In this document: piece by piece, positions 27,781 through 36,398 of the stretch
Layout of the letters: each line of letters starts with the position of its first letter
How positions within the stretch are numbered: the stretch's first letter is position 1
DNA from: Phycisphaerae bacterium
GTDB taxonomy: Bacteria; Planctomycetota; Phycisphaerae; UBA1845; PWPN01
DNA length: 64,000 nucleotides
NCBI GenBank assembly: GCA_030372985.1
Contig: JAUCQB010000193.1
Span: 1-64,000, forward strand
Direction of reading: 5' to 3'
Translations under genes and position numbers: made by a program
Notes under the pieces: generated by a model
The model's database searches: none
Seen by the model: only the letters and a program-made list of their open reading frames with translations
What the model was told of the DNA's origin: nothing

Positions 27781-28416
27781 ATGAAGGGCGGCACGAATAT
27801 CCTGTTGGTGATGGCGGCGATGGCGGTGGTCTCCATCGCGGCGGCCACGATGAGCGGTGCCCAGCCGCGGTCCAATGCGGCCGGCGGCACTCGGGTGGCT
27901 GCGGTCGACCTGGTCAAGGTCTTTAACGACTTCGAGCAGACCAAGGCGGTGAACGACGCAATGAAGGCGTATCGCGACAAGGTGGCCCAGGAAGCGGATC
28001 AGAAAATGGCCGAGATCAAGGCAGAGGAAGATGCCCTCGAAAAAACCGATCCCGCCAGCCCCGACCGGCAGGCACGCATCACCAAGATCAAACGCATGCG
28101 GCTTGAATACAGCGTCTGGGAGTCGCTGGAGAAGGACTTTGTCAGCGAGCAGTACGTCGCCTGGGTCAAGCGGACATACCAGATGGTCATCGACGGCATC
28201 GCCGAGGTCGCCAAGAAGCAAGGCGTTCAGTTGGTCGTTACCCAGGAGCAGGTGGACACCAGCGTGACCAAGCCTGAGCCCCTTTTGCAGCAGATCCTTA
28301 ACCGGAAGGTGGTCTACGCGGACAACAGCGTGGACATCTCGGCCGAGGTGCTGGCCACGCTCAACGCCAACTTCGCCAAGCTTGGCGGTCCGGCGTCGGT
28401 GCACTTCGGCAAGTGA
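27781..28416 (+). CDS. OmpH/Skp family periplasmic outer-membrane protein chaperone
   Basis: 211 residues with GGAGAAGGAG upstream. A signal peptide (about 1-27, ending SGAQ) precedes VAAVDLVKVFNDFEQT, the typical Skp beta strand (usually IAVVDxxKVFxxY). Two long charged helices follow (about 55-150; AYRDKVAQEADQKMAEIKAEE) and form the coiled-coil tentacles. A C-terminal strand (GVQLVVTQEQVDTS) returns to the body. Skp binds unfolded outer-membrane proteins in the periplasm. Its place before lpxD matches the skp-lpxD-fabZ-lpxA order of proteobacteria. The stop is 13 bases before the palindromic repeat element that separates it from lpxD. Confidence 0.88.
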   Translation: MKGGTNILLVMAAMAVVSIAAATMSGAQPRSNAAGGTRVAAVDLVKVFNDFEQTKAVNDAMKAYRDKVAQEADQKMAEIKAEEDALEKTDPASPDRQARITKIKRMRLEYSVWESLEKDFVSEQYVAWVKRTYQMVIDGIAEVAKKQGVQLVVTQEQVDTSVTKPEPLLQQILNRKVVYADNSVDISAEVLATLNANFAKLGGPASVHFGK

Positions 28417-28428
28417 GTGTCCGTTGAG

Positions 28429-28723
28429 CCGCTTGGCCCGGAATCCGTTCCGCTCGGCCCGGAATCTGTGCCGGGCCCGCTGCTCGGCCCGGAATCCTTT
28501 CCGGGCCAGTTCTGCGAAGCGCCGGCCGTGAGGCAGGGCCTTCTCACCTGTGCGGAATTCGCTCCGCGTCCGGTGAGAATGAGGATAGGAATCCTCCGCC
28601 CAGAGGGCCCCAGAAAGGATTCTGGGGCCAGCGGGAATGGGGAAGGCCCCAGAAAGGGTTCTGGGGCCAGCGGGTTGGGAGTCCTCCACGGGGCGGGCCC
28701 CAGAAAGGACTCTGGGGCCAGCG
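28429..28723 (+). repeat. Palindrome-rich repeat element, copy A (inverted partner at 33260-33447)
   Basis: From left to right: GGCCCGGAAT-type hairpins; a core folding as TTCTCACC ... GCGGA/TCCGC ... GGTGAGAA (28551-28580); then three 24-bp palindromes with arms GGCCCCAGAA/TTCTGGGGCC at 28606-28629, 28645-28668 and 28696-28719 (arms vary slightly). It is about 90% alike by eye to the reverse complement of 33260-33447. It lies between the ompH stop and the lpxD start. Confidence 0.85.
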
Positions 28724-28791
28724 GAATGGATGGTGGAGCTGGCGACCCCCTCTCTGTGGGGCTGGTAAGCCTCCGAGGAGCAGGTGCATCG

Positions 28792-29835
28792 ATGAGCGAC
28801 TCGTATCCTCTGGCAGAGATCGCCAAATGGGTTGGCGGCGTGGTCCGCGGCGACGCCAGCACCCGGATCACCGGCGTGGCCGGGCTCGACGAGGCGGATT
28901 CGTCCGAGATTGCCTGGCTGGCCGACGAGCGATACGCCCCGCAGTTAAAGAGCAGCCGGGCCGGGGCGGTGGTCGTCCCCAGGCACTTCGGGGCGACCCC
29001 GATGCCTGCGATTCTGTGCGACGATCCCTCCCTGGCCATTTCGGCAGTACTTGCAAAGTTTGCCCCGGCGATCCCGCGACCCGCGCCGGGGGTCCATCCC
29101 ACAGCGGTGGTCTCCCCGACGGCCCGCCTTGGGGAGAGTGTGAGCGTCGGGCCCTGCGTGGTGATCGGCGACAACGTGGTGGTCGGGGATCGGACGGTGC
29201 TCCACGCCCAGGTCTTCGTCGGGCCAGATGTGCGGATCGGCAGCGATTGCGAGTTGTGGCCCGGCGTCGTGATCCGCGAGCGATGCACGATTGGAAATCG
29301 CGTCGTCATCCACCCGAACTGCACCATTGGCGCCGACGGCTTTGGCTATCAATATGTTGGGGGGCGTCACGTTAAGATCCCCCAGATTGGGGGGGTCGAG
29401 ATTGAGGACGACGTCGAAATCGGGGCCAACAGCACCGTCGATAGGGCCAAGTTCGGGGTCACACGCGTCGGGCGAGGTACCAAGATTGATAACCTTGTCC
29501 AGGTTGCCCATAATGTCCGCATTGGGCCGAACTGTATGATTGTGGCACAATGCGGCATCGCTGGCAGCACCCGCCTGGGACAGGGCGTGGTACTGGGCGG
29601 AAAGGTGGGCTTGCGGGATCACATCTCGCTCGGCGACGGCGTGCAGGTGGCGGCCTGCGCGTGCGTATCCAAGGATGTGCCCGCGGGCAAAACGGTCATC
29701 GGGAGCCCGGCGGTTGACCATGAGCAGTTCGTCCGGGAGAGAGCCAAGGTGCGGCGGCTCCCGGAGATGGCCGACCAACTCCGGGCGCTGATCAAGCGGG
29801 TCGAGCAACTTGAAGCCTCAACAGACCATCCGTAG
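28792..29835 (+). CDS. lpxD: UDP-3-O-acylglucosamine N-acyltransferase
   Basis: 347 residues from the ATG at 28792 ([16 protein letters not shown]), matching normal LpxD length (about 340). An in-frame extension to 28417 would translate the palindromic repeat and is rejected. The N-terminal uridine-binding domain (about 1-100) is followed by hexapeptide repeats forming the left-handed beta helix ([16 protein letters not shown] ... [16 protein letters not shown]). The catalytic-His region is [15 protein letters not shown], with QVAHNVRIG just beyond. LpxD adds the N-linked acyl chain in lipid A synthesis, step three. GAGGAG lies 11 bases upstream. Its end overlaps lpxC-fabZ by 26 bases. Confidence 0.95.
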   Translation: MSDSYPLAEIAKWVGGVVRGDASTRITGVAGLDEADSSEIAWLADERYAPQLKSSRAGAVVVPRHFGATPMPAILCDDPSLAISAVLAKFAPAIPRPAPGVHPTAVVSPTARLGESVSVGPCVVIGDNVVVGDRTVLHAQVFVGPDVRIGSDCELWPGVVIRERCTIGNRVVIHPNCTIGADGFGYQYVGGRHVKIPQIGGVEIEDDVEIGANSTVDRAKFGVTRVGRGTKIDNLVQVAHNVRIGPNCMIVAQCGIAGSTRLGQGVVLGGKVGLRDHISLGDGVQVAACACVSKDVPAGKTVIGSPAVDHEQFVRERAKVRRLPEMADQLRALIKRVEQLEASTDHP

Positions 29836-31123
29836 CCCCGTTGAGCTGACCGGTCGAGGGCTCTTCACCGGCGAGCAGGCGGTTTTGCGTTTCTGCCCGG
29901 CCGATCCGGGTACCGGCGTGGTGTTCGTACGGGCCGATCAGAACCCGCCGATACGGGTTCCCGCCATCGTTGAGAACGTCGCCAAGCGCCTCCGCCGCAC
30001 CTCCATCCGCAACGGGACCGTCCAGGTCGAGACCATCGAGCACTGCATGTCGGCCCTGGCGGGGCTAGGCATCGACAACGTGCTGGTGGAACTGAACGCG
30101 AACGAGGTGCCTTCGTTTGACGGAAGCTGCGCTCCTTTCGTCGAGAAGCTCAAGGAGGCCGGGATCGTTGCCCAGGAGCGCCCCCGCCAGGTGTTCCGGA
30201 TCACCGAGACCGTTCGCGTGGCGGAAGGGTCGCACTACGTCATGGCTGCTCCGGCCGGCGAGGATGAAGACACGCTCGAAATCATCTACGACCTCAACTA
30301 CGGCAGCGGGCCGATCGGGCAGCAGATCTTCAAGATCCGTCTGACCCCCGAGGATTTCGAGCAGCATCTTGCCGCGGCACGCACCTTCGTCCTCGAACAG
30401 GAGGCTGAGCAGTTTCGGGCGTCGGGTCTGGGGACGCATCTGACCTACGAGGACATCCTGGTGTTCGGCAAGGACGGCCCGATTGAGAACACGCTCCGGT
30501 TCCCGGATGAGTGCGTCCGGCACAAGATTCTCGACCTGCTGGGTGACCTGTTTCTTTTCGGTCGCTTTGTCTCGGGGTACATTTTCGCACGCGAATCGGG
30601 CCATGCCCTGAATCACGAACTGGTCCGCAAGCTGCGCGAGCTGGAGCAGGCGGCCGAAACGAAGCGGAAGCTGAAGGCCGACCCGGTCTTCGACATCCGC
30701 AAGATCCAGCGATTGCTCCCGCATCGCTACCCCTTCCTGATGGTTGACCGGGTGGTCGAGATGGAGCCCGGCAAGCACGCAATCGGGATTAAGAACGTCA
30801 CCGCCAATGAGGAGTTTTTCACCGGACACTACCCGGGCCAGCCGATCATGCCGGGCGTGCTGATCATCGAGGCGATGGCCCAACTCGGCGGTCTGCTGCT
30901 GGCGCAGGAGCTTGAACATACGGGCAAAGTGGCGGTTCTGCTCAGCCTCGAGGGAGTCAAGTTCCGCCGGCCGGTGATTCCTGGTGATCAACTGGTGTTG
31001 GAGGCCTCGGCTCGCCGGGTCAAGTCCCGGACGGGCCACGTGTTCTGCCGGGCCATGGTGGGAGACCACCTGGCTGCCGAGGCGGATATTAAGTTCATGA
31101 TGGTCGACGCCGACCCGTTGTGA
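29810..31123 (+). CDS. lpxC-fabZ: Bifunctional UDP-3-O-acyl-N-acetylglucosamine deacetylase / 3-hydroxyacyl-ACP dehydratase
   Basis: 437 residues from a TTG at 29810 inside the end of lpxD; the first residues ([19 protein letters not shown]) align with LpxC starts. LpxC (about 1-280): zinc ligands in [10 protein letters not shown] and in [12 protein letters not shown] (His and Asp), plus the catalytic His in SGHALNHEL. FabZ (about 290-437): the hot-dog fold dehydratase with [16 protein letters not shown] (His) and [14 protein letters not shown] (Glu). LpxC commits UDP-GlcNAc derivatives to lipid A, while FabZ dehydrates 3-hydroxyacyl-ACP drawn from the same pool. This fusion is known from Bacteroidetes and planctomycetes. 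All catalytic residues I can check are present. Confidence 0.95.
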   Translation: MKPQQTIRSPVELTGRGLFTGEQAVLRFCPADPGTGVVFVRADQNPPIRVPAIVENVAKRLRRTSIRNGTVQVETIEHCMSALAGLGIDNVLVELNANEVPSFDGSCAPFVEKLKEAGIVAQERPRQVFRITETVRVAEGSHYVMAAPAGEDEDTLEIIYDLNYGSGPIGQQIFKIRLTPEDFEQHLAAARTFVLEQEAEQFRASGLGTHLTYEDILVFGKDGPIENTLRFPDECVRHKILDLLGDLFLFGRFVSGYIFARESGHALNHELVRKLRELEQAAETKRKLKADPVFDIRKIQRLLPHRYPFLMVDRVVEMEPGKHAIGIKNVTANEEFFTGHYPGQPIMPGVLIIEAMAQLGGLLLAQELEHTGKVAVLLSLEGVKFRRPVIPGDQLVLEASARRVKSRTGHVFCRAMVGDHLAAEADIKFMMVDADPL

Positions 31124-31141
31124 GGGAGAAGCGATTGATGG

Positions 31142-31244
31142 GCTGTTAGCTGTTAGCCACTGGCTGCTGGCGAGAAGGACCGGGTCACCGACGGCCGGAG
31201 GCAAAAAGCTAAGAGCTCAAAGCTAATAGCGAAGAGCTGGAAGC
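31142..31244. repeat. Two 7-bp-period arrays between lpxC-fabZ and lpxA, the second abutting the lpxA start codon
   Basis: 31142-31176 reads GCTGTTA, GCTGTTA, GCCACTG, GCTGCTG, GCGAGAA. 31207-31244 reads AGCTAAG, AGCTCAA, AGCTAAT, AGCGAAG, AGCTGGA, AGC, then the ATG. The two sets are roughly reverse complementary (GCTGTTAGCT with AGCTAATAGC), so they could form a long imperfect stem holding the lpxA initiation region. Confidence 0.7.
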
Positions 31245-32117
31245 ATGATTCACCCATCGGCAACTGTAGATCCCAAGGCCGCGCTCGGCCGCAACGTCAC
31301 CATCGGGCCGAACTGTTTTGTCGGGCCGGGTGTGGTTCTGGGCGACGAGTGCATTCTGCACAACAACGTGACCGTCATGGGGCACACCGTGTGCGGACGC
31401 CGGAACGAATTCTTCCCCGGCGCGGTGATCGGTGCACCGCCGCAGGACCTCAAGTACAAGGGCGGCCTGACCCGGGTCGAGATCGGCGACGACAACGTGT
31501 TCCGCGAACAGGTCACCGTGCACGCCGGCACGGAGGTCGCCGGCGGCCTGACTTGGATCGGTTCCCACAACCGCCTGCTCGTGGGCGTGCACATCGCCCA
31601 CGACGCGAGAATCGGCAACGACTGCATCCTGTCCAACTACGTGCAGCTGGCCGGGCACGTCTGCCTGGAAGACAAGGTCACGATGGGCGGGATCATCGGG
31701 GTCCATCACTTCACGACCATCGGCACGCTGGCCTATATCGGCGGTCTGACCCGGATTATCAACGACGTTCCGCCGTTTATGATCGTTGAGGGCAACCCGG
31801 CGCGGGTGCGAGGCTTCAACGAAACCGGCATGAAACGATGGGCATACACCGAGGACCAGATCCGGGGTGTGCGCGAAGCCTACCGGATGCTGTTCGGGCC
31901 GAAAGCCCAGACCTACGGGGCTTCGATGCTTGACCGGCTGGCGGCCATCGAGGAGCGCCAGGAGCTCAACGGCGAGGTTCGCTACCTGTGCGAGTCGATC
32001 CGTCGCAGCATCAAGGACGGCATCTACGGCCGCTGGCTGGAGCGCAATCGCAGGGACACGCACGCGGACCGGCAGGTTTTCTACGGACAGTCCAGGAGCA
32101 CGGAGGGGACCAGGTGA
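31245..32117 (+). CDS. lpxA: Acyl-ACP--UDP-N-acetylglucosamine O-acyltransferase
   Basis: 290 residues. Left-handed beta-helix hexapeptide repeats begin at once (MIHPSATVDPKAALGRNVTIG). The catalytic His lies in REQVTVHAGTEVAGG. GVHIAHDARIGNDCILSNYVQLAGHV is strongly typical of LpxA, and a C-terminal helical domain follows (RGFNETGMKRW, then about 80 residues). It is slightly longer than E. coli LpxA (262) because of its C-terminal tail. It catalyses the first step of lipid A synthesis. There is no clear Shine-Dalgarno: a heptad array reaches the ATG. Its stop overlaps the GTG of the following dehydrogenase as GTGA. Confidence 0.95.
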   Translation: MIHPSATVDPKAALGRNVTIGPNCFVGPGVVLGDECILHNNVTVMGHTVCGRRNEFFPGAVIGAPPQDLKYKGGLTRVEIGDDNVFREQVTVHAGTEVAGGLTWIGSHNRLLVGVHIAHDARIGNDCILSNYVQLAGHVCLEDKVTMGGIIGVHHFTTIGTLAYIGGLTRIINDVPPFMIVEGNPARVRGFNETGMKRWAYTEDQIRGVREAYRMLFGPKAQTYGASMLDRLAAIEERQELNGEVRYLCESIRRSIKDGIYGRWLERNRRDTHADRQVFYGQSRSTEGTR

Positions 32118-33148
32118 ATCAGACGATTCCCGTAGCGGTCATCGGCACGGGGCACATGGGTCGGCACCACGTGCGGATCTACAACGAGCTACCCGATTGC
32201 GAACTGGTCGGGATCGTGGACGCGAACCCCGAGCGGGCCGCGGAGATGGCCTCCAAGCACAACACCAGGGCCTACCCGTCGATCGAGCCGCTGCTGGACA
32301 AGGTCAAGGCGGTGACGGTGGCGGTGCCGACCACCGCTCACTTCGAGGTTGCCCGGCCGTTCCTGGAAAATGGCGTGGCCGTCCTGATCGAAAAGCCCAT
32401 TGCCCCCGACGCCGCTTCCGCCCGGGCGCTGCAGGAGGTTGCCCGGAGGAACAACACGCTGTTGAGCGTCGGGCACACCGAACGCTTCAACCCCGTCGTC
32501 CGGGCCATGGGCCGGATGCAGGTCAGGCCGCGATTCATCGAGACCCACCGCATCAGTCCGTTCACCTTCCGGTCGGCCGACATCAGCGTGGTCATGGACA
32601 TGATGATCCACGACATCGACATCGTGCTGCACCTGGTGAAAGCGCGGCCGGCACGCGTGGACGCCGTCGGCGTTCGGGTGCTCTCCGAGCACGAGGACAT
32701 CGCCAACGCCCGCGTGATCTTCCAGGGCGGCTGTGTGGCCAACATGACCGCGTCGCGTCTGGCCCTCAAGACCGAGCGCAAGATCCGCGTTTTCGCCGAC
32801 GAAGCGTACCTGTCTCTCGACTACCAGAAGAAGACCGGGATCGCGATCAAGAAAGACGCCAACCTGGATCTGCTCAAGATGGCCCGCGAGCACGGGGCCG
32901 AAGAGATTTCGCAACTTGTCGGGCGTGATTTCGGGTCGATGGTCAAGGTTGAGCCGCTGGAAATCGACGATCTCGAGCCGTTGCGGGTGGAGCTGCAATC
33001 CTTCCTGAACTCGGTCCGATCCGGCGAACCCCCGGCAGTCAGCGCCGAAGACGGCGTCGCGGCCGTGGAACTGGCCGAACAGATCGTCGCCGCCGCCAGA
33101 GCACACCAGTGGGAAGGCGTCGACGCCGCCTTCGCGGCGAAAGCATAG
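32114..33148 (+). CDS. Gfo/Idh/MocA family dehydrogenase, possibly UDP-GlcNAc 3-dehydrogenase (GnnA-like)
   Basis: 344 residues from a GTG at 32114 that overlaps the lpxA stop (GTGA), with GGAGGGG 5 bases upstream. A longer frame inside lpxA is rejected. The cytoplasmic Rossmann domain starts VAVIGTGHMGRHHVRIYNELP. EKP is present (VLIEKPIAP), and the active-site D-x-x-x-H reads MDMMIHDIDI. Direct coupling to lpxA suggests a sugar-nucleotide role. In other bacteria GnnA, a Gfo/Idh enzyme, oxidises C3 of UDP-GlcNAc so that GnnB can aminate it for amide-linked lipid A. No GnnB-like aminotransferase is in the window, so the assignment is inference from position. Confidence 0.8.
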   Translation: MNQTIPVAVIGTGHMGRHHVRIYNELPDCELVGIVDANPERAAEMASKHNTRAYPSIEPLLDKVKAVTVAVPTTAHFEVARPFLENGVAVLIEKPIAPDAASARALQEVARRNNTLLSVGHTERFNPVVRAMGRMQVRPRFIETHRISPFTFRSADISVVMDMMIHDIDIVLHLVKARPARVDAVGVRVLSEHEDIANARVIFQGGCVANMTASRLALKTERKIRVFADEAYLSLDYQKKTGIAIKKDANLDLLKMAREHGAEEISQLVGRDFGSMVKVEPLEIDDLEPLRVELQSFLNSVRSGEPPAVSAEDGVAAVELAEQIVAAARAHQWEGVDAAFAAKA

Positions 33149-33259
33149 GAGCGGCTTCCTCCGTCCCCGCCCGCGCGGTCGCAATACCGCTGGATTCAGG
33201 ATCTATTCTGAGGCCTTGCGCGCAAAGAACAGATATGGCTTTTTGCGTCGTGTAGCCGA

Positions 33260-33447
33260 CCCGCTGGCCCCAGAATCCGTTCTGGGGCCCTTCGCGTGGA
33301 GGATTCCCATCCTCATTCTCACCGGACGCGGAGCGAATTCCGCACAGGTGAGAAGGCCCTGCGTCACGGCCGGCGCTTCGCGAGACTGGCCCGGAAAGGA
33401 TTCCGGGCCAAGCAGCGGGCCCGGAACGGATTCCGGGCCGAGCGGCA
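33260..33447 (-). repeat. Palindrome-rich repeat element, copy B (inverted relative to copy A)
   Basis: It contains 24-bp GGCCCCAGAA/TTCTGGGGCC (33266-33289, one arm imperfect) and 22-bp palindromes with arms GGCCCGGAA/TTCCGGGCC at 33388-33409 and 33418-33439, around the same folding core as copy A (GGTGAGAA and TTCTCACC arms). It lies about 110 bases after the dehydrogenase stop. The rest of 33149-33549 shows no gene. Confidence 0.85.
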
Positions 33448-33549
33448 CTGCTTTGTGAAGCGGCGTCGCTGCCCAGTGCGAGGGCTTCGTCGACACAGGC
33501 CCGCCCCCGACCGCCGGTCGACTCGGAGGTCGGCCGCCACGCTGATCAT

Positions 33550-34974
33550 TCACGCCAGCTTGGCCGTGATCTCGTGCAGCAGGTCGCTGATCGGCAGGTG
33601 CGAGGGGCAGACCTGTTCGCACGCGCCGCAGTTGGTGCAGACGGCCGCGGGGTTGTAGCCCAGTCCCCGATACAAGCGTTCGGCCAGTTCGCGGTCTTTG
33701 TAGTCGTTCAGGTAGGCGTAGTAGCGTATCATGTTCGTCACCGCGATTTGCTCGGGGCAGTTAAGGTCGCAGGCCCCGCACAGATGGCAGGCCGTAGCCA
33801 TCTGGAGCTTGACCAGTGCCCGCAACTCTCGCTCGGCTTCCGCGGAGAGCTTCACCTGCGCCAGAGGCAGCATCTGTTCCATTTCCGCGGTGTCGCCCAT
33901 CCTGGCAATGACCGCGTCGATCAGATTGTCAGTCAGGTGAAGCATCCACAGCTTGGCCCGCTGATCGTCGTTGTAGTCCTTGCCACCCATGAGGGCCTTG
34001 AACTTGTCCTCGCGGGCATCGGCCGGACGGGCCTTGATGCCCTTGGTCTTCATCGCGATGATGCCGACGTCCTGTTTCTTCAGGGCTTCCAGCTCGGGCT
34101 TCAGGTTGTCGAAGCTGCCCGGGTTGATGCCGGGCATGATCAAATCGATCTTCCACGGCCCGCGTTTGTTGGCCTCGACGGTCGCGGCCAGGACGTCCTT
34201 CTGATGCCGATGCACGCTGTGTCCGAAATGCCTGACCTTCCCCGCTTTGTGGGCCCGTTCGTAAGCCTCCCACAGCTCCAGGCAATCGAAAATCCAGGGG
34301 ATCTCGACCCCGTGCATCATGTAACAGTCGACGCTCTCCACCTTCATTCGGCCCAGTGATGCGTCCAGCTCATCCAGGTACATCTTGGCAATCCGCCGGC
34401 CGACGGGGCGGAGATCGGGCTTCTGCCCGGTCTTCTTCTCCTTCTCAATGGCTTTCTTGTGAACGTCGAGCAGTTCGCTCTTGGGATCGATGTCCTTCCC
34501 GTCGCCGAGGAAGTCCGAGATGGCCTTGGCGTACATCTTGCGCACTTCTTCGTCGATGCGCGCATAGCCTGCGATCTCGGAGGCCTTGCTGGTGATCCAC
34601 AGTTTGTCCTTGTACTTGCTGAGAATGCCGCTCAGCTCGATCTCATGATTGCCGCCTCCGTAGTTCGATCCGGTGTCAAAGTAGTTCACGCCGGCGGCCA
34701 TCATTCGGCGCCAGAGGGCCTCGTTGCCGGCGCTGCCGGCGACCACGCGACTGACCATGTAGTTGGTCCGGCCGAGCCGCCGGTAGTCCATCGTGGCTGC
34801 CTTGCTCCGCCAGATCAGGTCCTTGGGATCGACCTTGGGTGCCGCGGGGGCCGAGGCCAGAACTTGTGTCTCCTCGGCCGCCCTCAGCGAGGAGGCCGCG
34901 ACTGCCGCCGAGCCGATGCCTGCCGCGGTGCCTTTCAGGAAGTCTCGACGATCGATACGCGCGGGGTCGTCCAT
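33550..34974 (-). CDS. Tat-exported aldo/keto reductase with C-terminal 2[4Fe-4S] ferredoxin motifs
   Basis: 474 residues, with AAGGAG 8 bases before the ATG. The twin-arginine signal is RRDFLKGTAAGIGSAAVAAS (about 9-28). The aldo/keto reductase barrel starts MDYRRLGRTNYMVSRVVAGS, with NYFDTGSNYGGG (catalytic Asp and Tyr) and CYMMHGVE (the His-containing strand). The C-terminus has two ferredoxin clusters, CHLCGACDLNCP and CTNCGACEQVCP, each CxxCxxCxxxCP. This fused class is frequent in anaerobes and planctomycetes and probably moves electrons between a carbonyl or sugar substrate and a ferredoxin-like partner. The Tat signal fits export after cluster assembly. The substrate is unknown. Confidence 0.9.
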   Translation of the reverse strand: MDDPARIDRRDFLKGTAAGIGSAAVAASSLRAAEETQVLASAPAAPKVDPKDLIWRSKAATMDYRRLGRTNYMVSRVVAGSAGNEALWRRMMAAGVNYFDTGSNYGGGNHEIELSGILSKYKDKLWITSKASEIAGYARIDEEVRKMYAKAISDFLGDGKDIDPKSELLDVHKKAIEKEKKTGQKPDLRPVGRRIAKMYLDELDASLGRMKVESVDCYMMHGVEIPWIFDCLELWEAYERAHKAGKVRHFGHSVHRHQKDVLAATVEANKRGPWKIDLIMPGINPGSFDNLKPELEALKKQDVGIIAMKTKGIKARPADAREDKFKALMGGKDYNDDQRAKLWMLHLTDNLIDAVIARMGDTAEMEQMLPLAQVKLSAEAERELRALVKLQMATACHLCGACDLNCPEQIAVTNMIRYYAYLNDYKDRELAERLYRGLGYNPAAVCTNCGACEQVCPSHLPISDLLHEITAKLA

Positions 34975-35108
34975 GAGTCTGCTCCTTGTTTTGAAGCGCT
35001 GGGTTCACCCGTGATCGACACTGTCAACGAGACGTTGTCGCCGGTAGTCAAACCGCCGTTCTACGGGCGTGAAGCAGTATACCGGCGAATTTCGTGGGAG
35101 GGCAAGAC

Positions 35109-36398
35109 TTACTCACGGCCCAGGCCGTCGCCAGGAGCGTTGCCGACGGCCTGTTTGATATTGGGGCGCGGCGCGGCAGCCACCACGGCGATGAAGAAGT
35201 CCTGTTGTTGCTGCGGGTCGATCCCGGCCTTGTCGAGCAGTTCGCCCATGTATCGGGAACTCATGCGGCCGTATTCCTGCTCTCGGATTTCGTTGATGAT
35301 CTTCGCCTGAGCCTCCTCGAAGGTCAGTTGCTTCTCGGGTGTTTTGCGGCCGCACTTGACAATGAAACTGGACTCTTCTGTCTCAATGATTCCGCTGAAC
35401 CGGCCCTCATCGAGAGCGAAGAGCATGTCCGCGGCCTTGGCCCAGGAACCGGTCAGGCTGCCCGGACTGATCTCGCCCCATGATCCGCCGTTGGCTCGCT
35501 GGGCACCCTTGGAATACCGGCGGGCAACCGCGGCGAAGTCGACACCGCTCTCGAGTTCCTCCGCAGCTCGTCGCAGTTCCCGCCGAGCTGCATCGCGGGC
35601 CTCGGCGATCTCGCGCTCGGTGGCCTGTGACACCGGTTTGCCCAGGACGACCTGAAGCGGAATCTCGATCATCAGCAATTCCGCCTTGGCCGGCGTGGTG
35701 AAGGTGCTGAGATGGGCCTTGTAGTACTTGAGCAGGTCGCGGCGGGGCGGATCGGCGACCATCGGCGAAAACCGCTCCTCGAGGAAGCTCGAAACCAGGA
35801 GCTGACGCTTGATGCGTTCCCGAACGTCTTTCATTGCCAGGTTGAGGGCTTTGAGTTGGGCTTCGTATCGGGCGCGGACGCCGTCGTAGTTGGCATTGAT
35901 CGTTCGCTGAATGGCTTTGTCGGCTTCCTTGTCGAGTACCTCTTCGAGAGCGTCGGTGAGCTTTTTCTTGGCCTGCTCGTAAACAACGATGGTGCTCGCC
36001 TGGTACCTGATCTGTTCGGCGATCAGCCGCGAGATGCTGCGGTAGTACTCGCGTTCCGACGTCGCCGTGCCGGCCGTTTTCAGGATCACGGGCATGAGCG
36101 GTTCGAGAACGTCGGAAACCGTGATGGGCTGGGCGTTGACGAACAGGACCGGGGTGCCGGTGTAGCCGGCTGGAAGCTCGGAGGGCAGGATCATCTCGGA
36201 AGCCTGCTGGGTCGCCGGGCTTGTCGTGGGCATGGTCGGCTCTCGGGAGATGTCCGGGTGATATCGAGCGGTGTGAGCGGCCTCGTGGTCTTCTCGCTTC
36301 GGCCCGACATTCTGATCCCCGCAGCCGGCGATACCGATGACGGCGAGCACGAAGCCCGACGCTGCAGCGACCCGCCCAATGTCGATGGCGTTTCTCAT
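35109..36398 (-). CDS. Lipoprotein peptidyl-prolyl cis-trans isomerase (SurA/PrsA-like parvulin)
   Basis: 429 residues. The signal peptide ends in a lipobox (VIGIAGC, Cys26), so it is lipid-anchored and periplasmic. A long helical N-terminal chaperone region (about 95-260) precedes a parvulin rotamase domain (about 290-375), visible in GVDFAAVARRYSKGAQRANGGSWGEISPGSL, FALDEGRFSGIIETEESSFIVKCG. SurA/PrsA-type proteins help fold exported or outer-membrane proteins. The ATG overlaps the mfd stop as ATGA, so it is translated from the mfd message. A second PPIase domain, as in SurA, is absent. Confidence 0.88.
   Translation of the reverse strand: MRNAIDIGRVAAASGFVLAVIGIAGCGDQNVGPKREDHEAAHTARYHPDISREPTMPTTSPATQQASEMILPSELPAGYTGTPVLFVNAQPITVSDVLEPLMPVILKTAGTATSEREYYRSISRLIAEQIRYQASTIVVYEQAKKKLTDALEEVLDKEADKAIQRTINANYDGVRARYEAQLKALNLAMKDVRERIKRQLLVSSFLEERFSPMVADPPRRDLLKYYKAHLSTFTTPAKAELLMIEIPLQVVLGKPVSQATEREIAEARDAARRELRRAAEELESGVDFAAVARRYSKGAQRANGGSWGEISPGSLTGSWAKAADMLFALDEGRFSGIIETEESSFIVKCGRKTPEKQLTFEEAQAKIINEIREQEYGRMSSRYMGELLDKAGIDPQQQQDFFIAVVAAAPRPNIKQAVGNAPGDGLGRE

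Noticed and set aside
28606..28719. Regularly spaced palindromes resembling a CRISPR array
   Set aside because: The spacers are short, unequal and similar to each other, the repeats are perfect hairpins, and no cas gene is present.
28417..28791. N-terminal extension of lpxD and a GPES-repeat peptide
   Set aside because: The frame is open only because the palindromic repeat lacks stops. LpxD homology begins at 28792, and the repeat recurs inverted at 33260 outside any gene.
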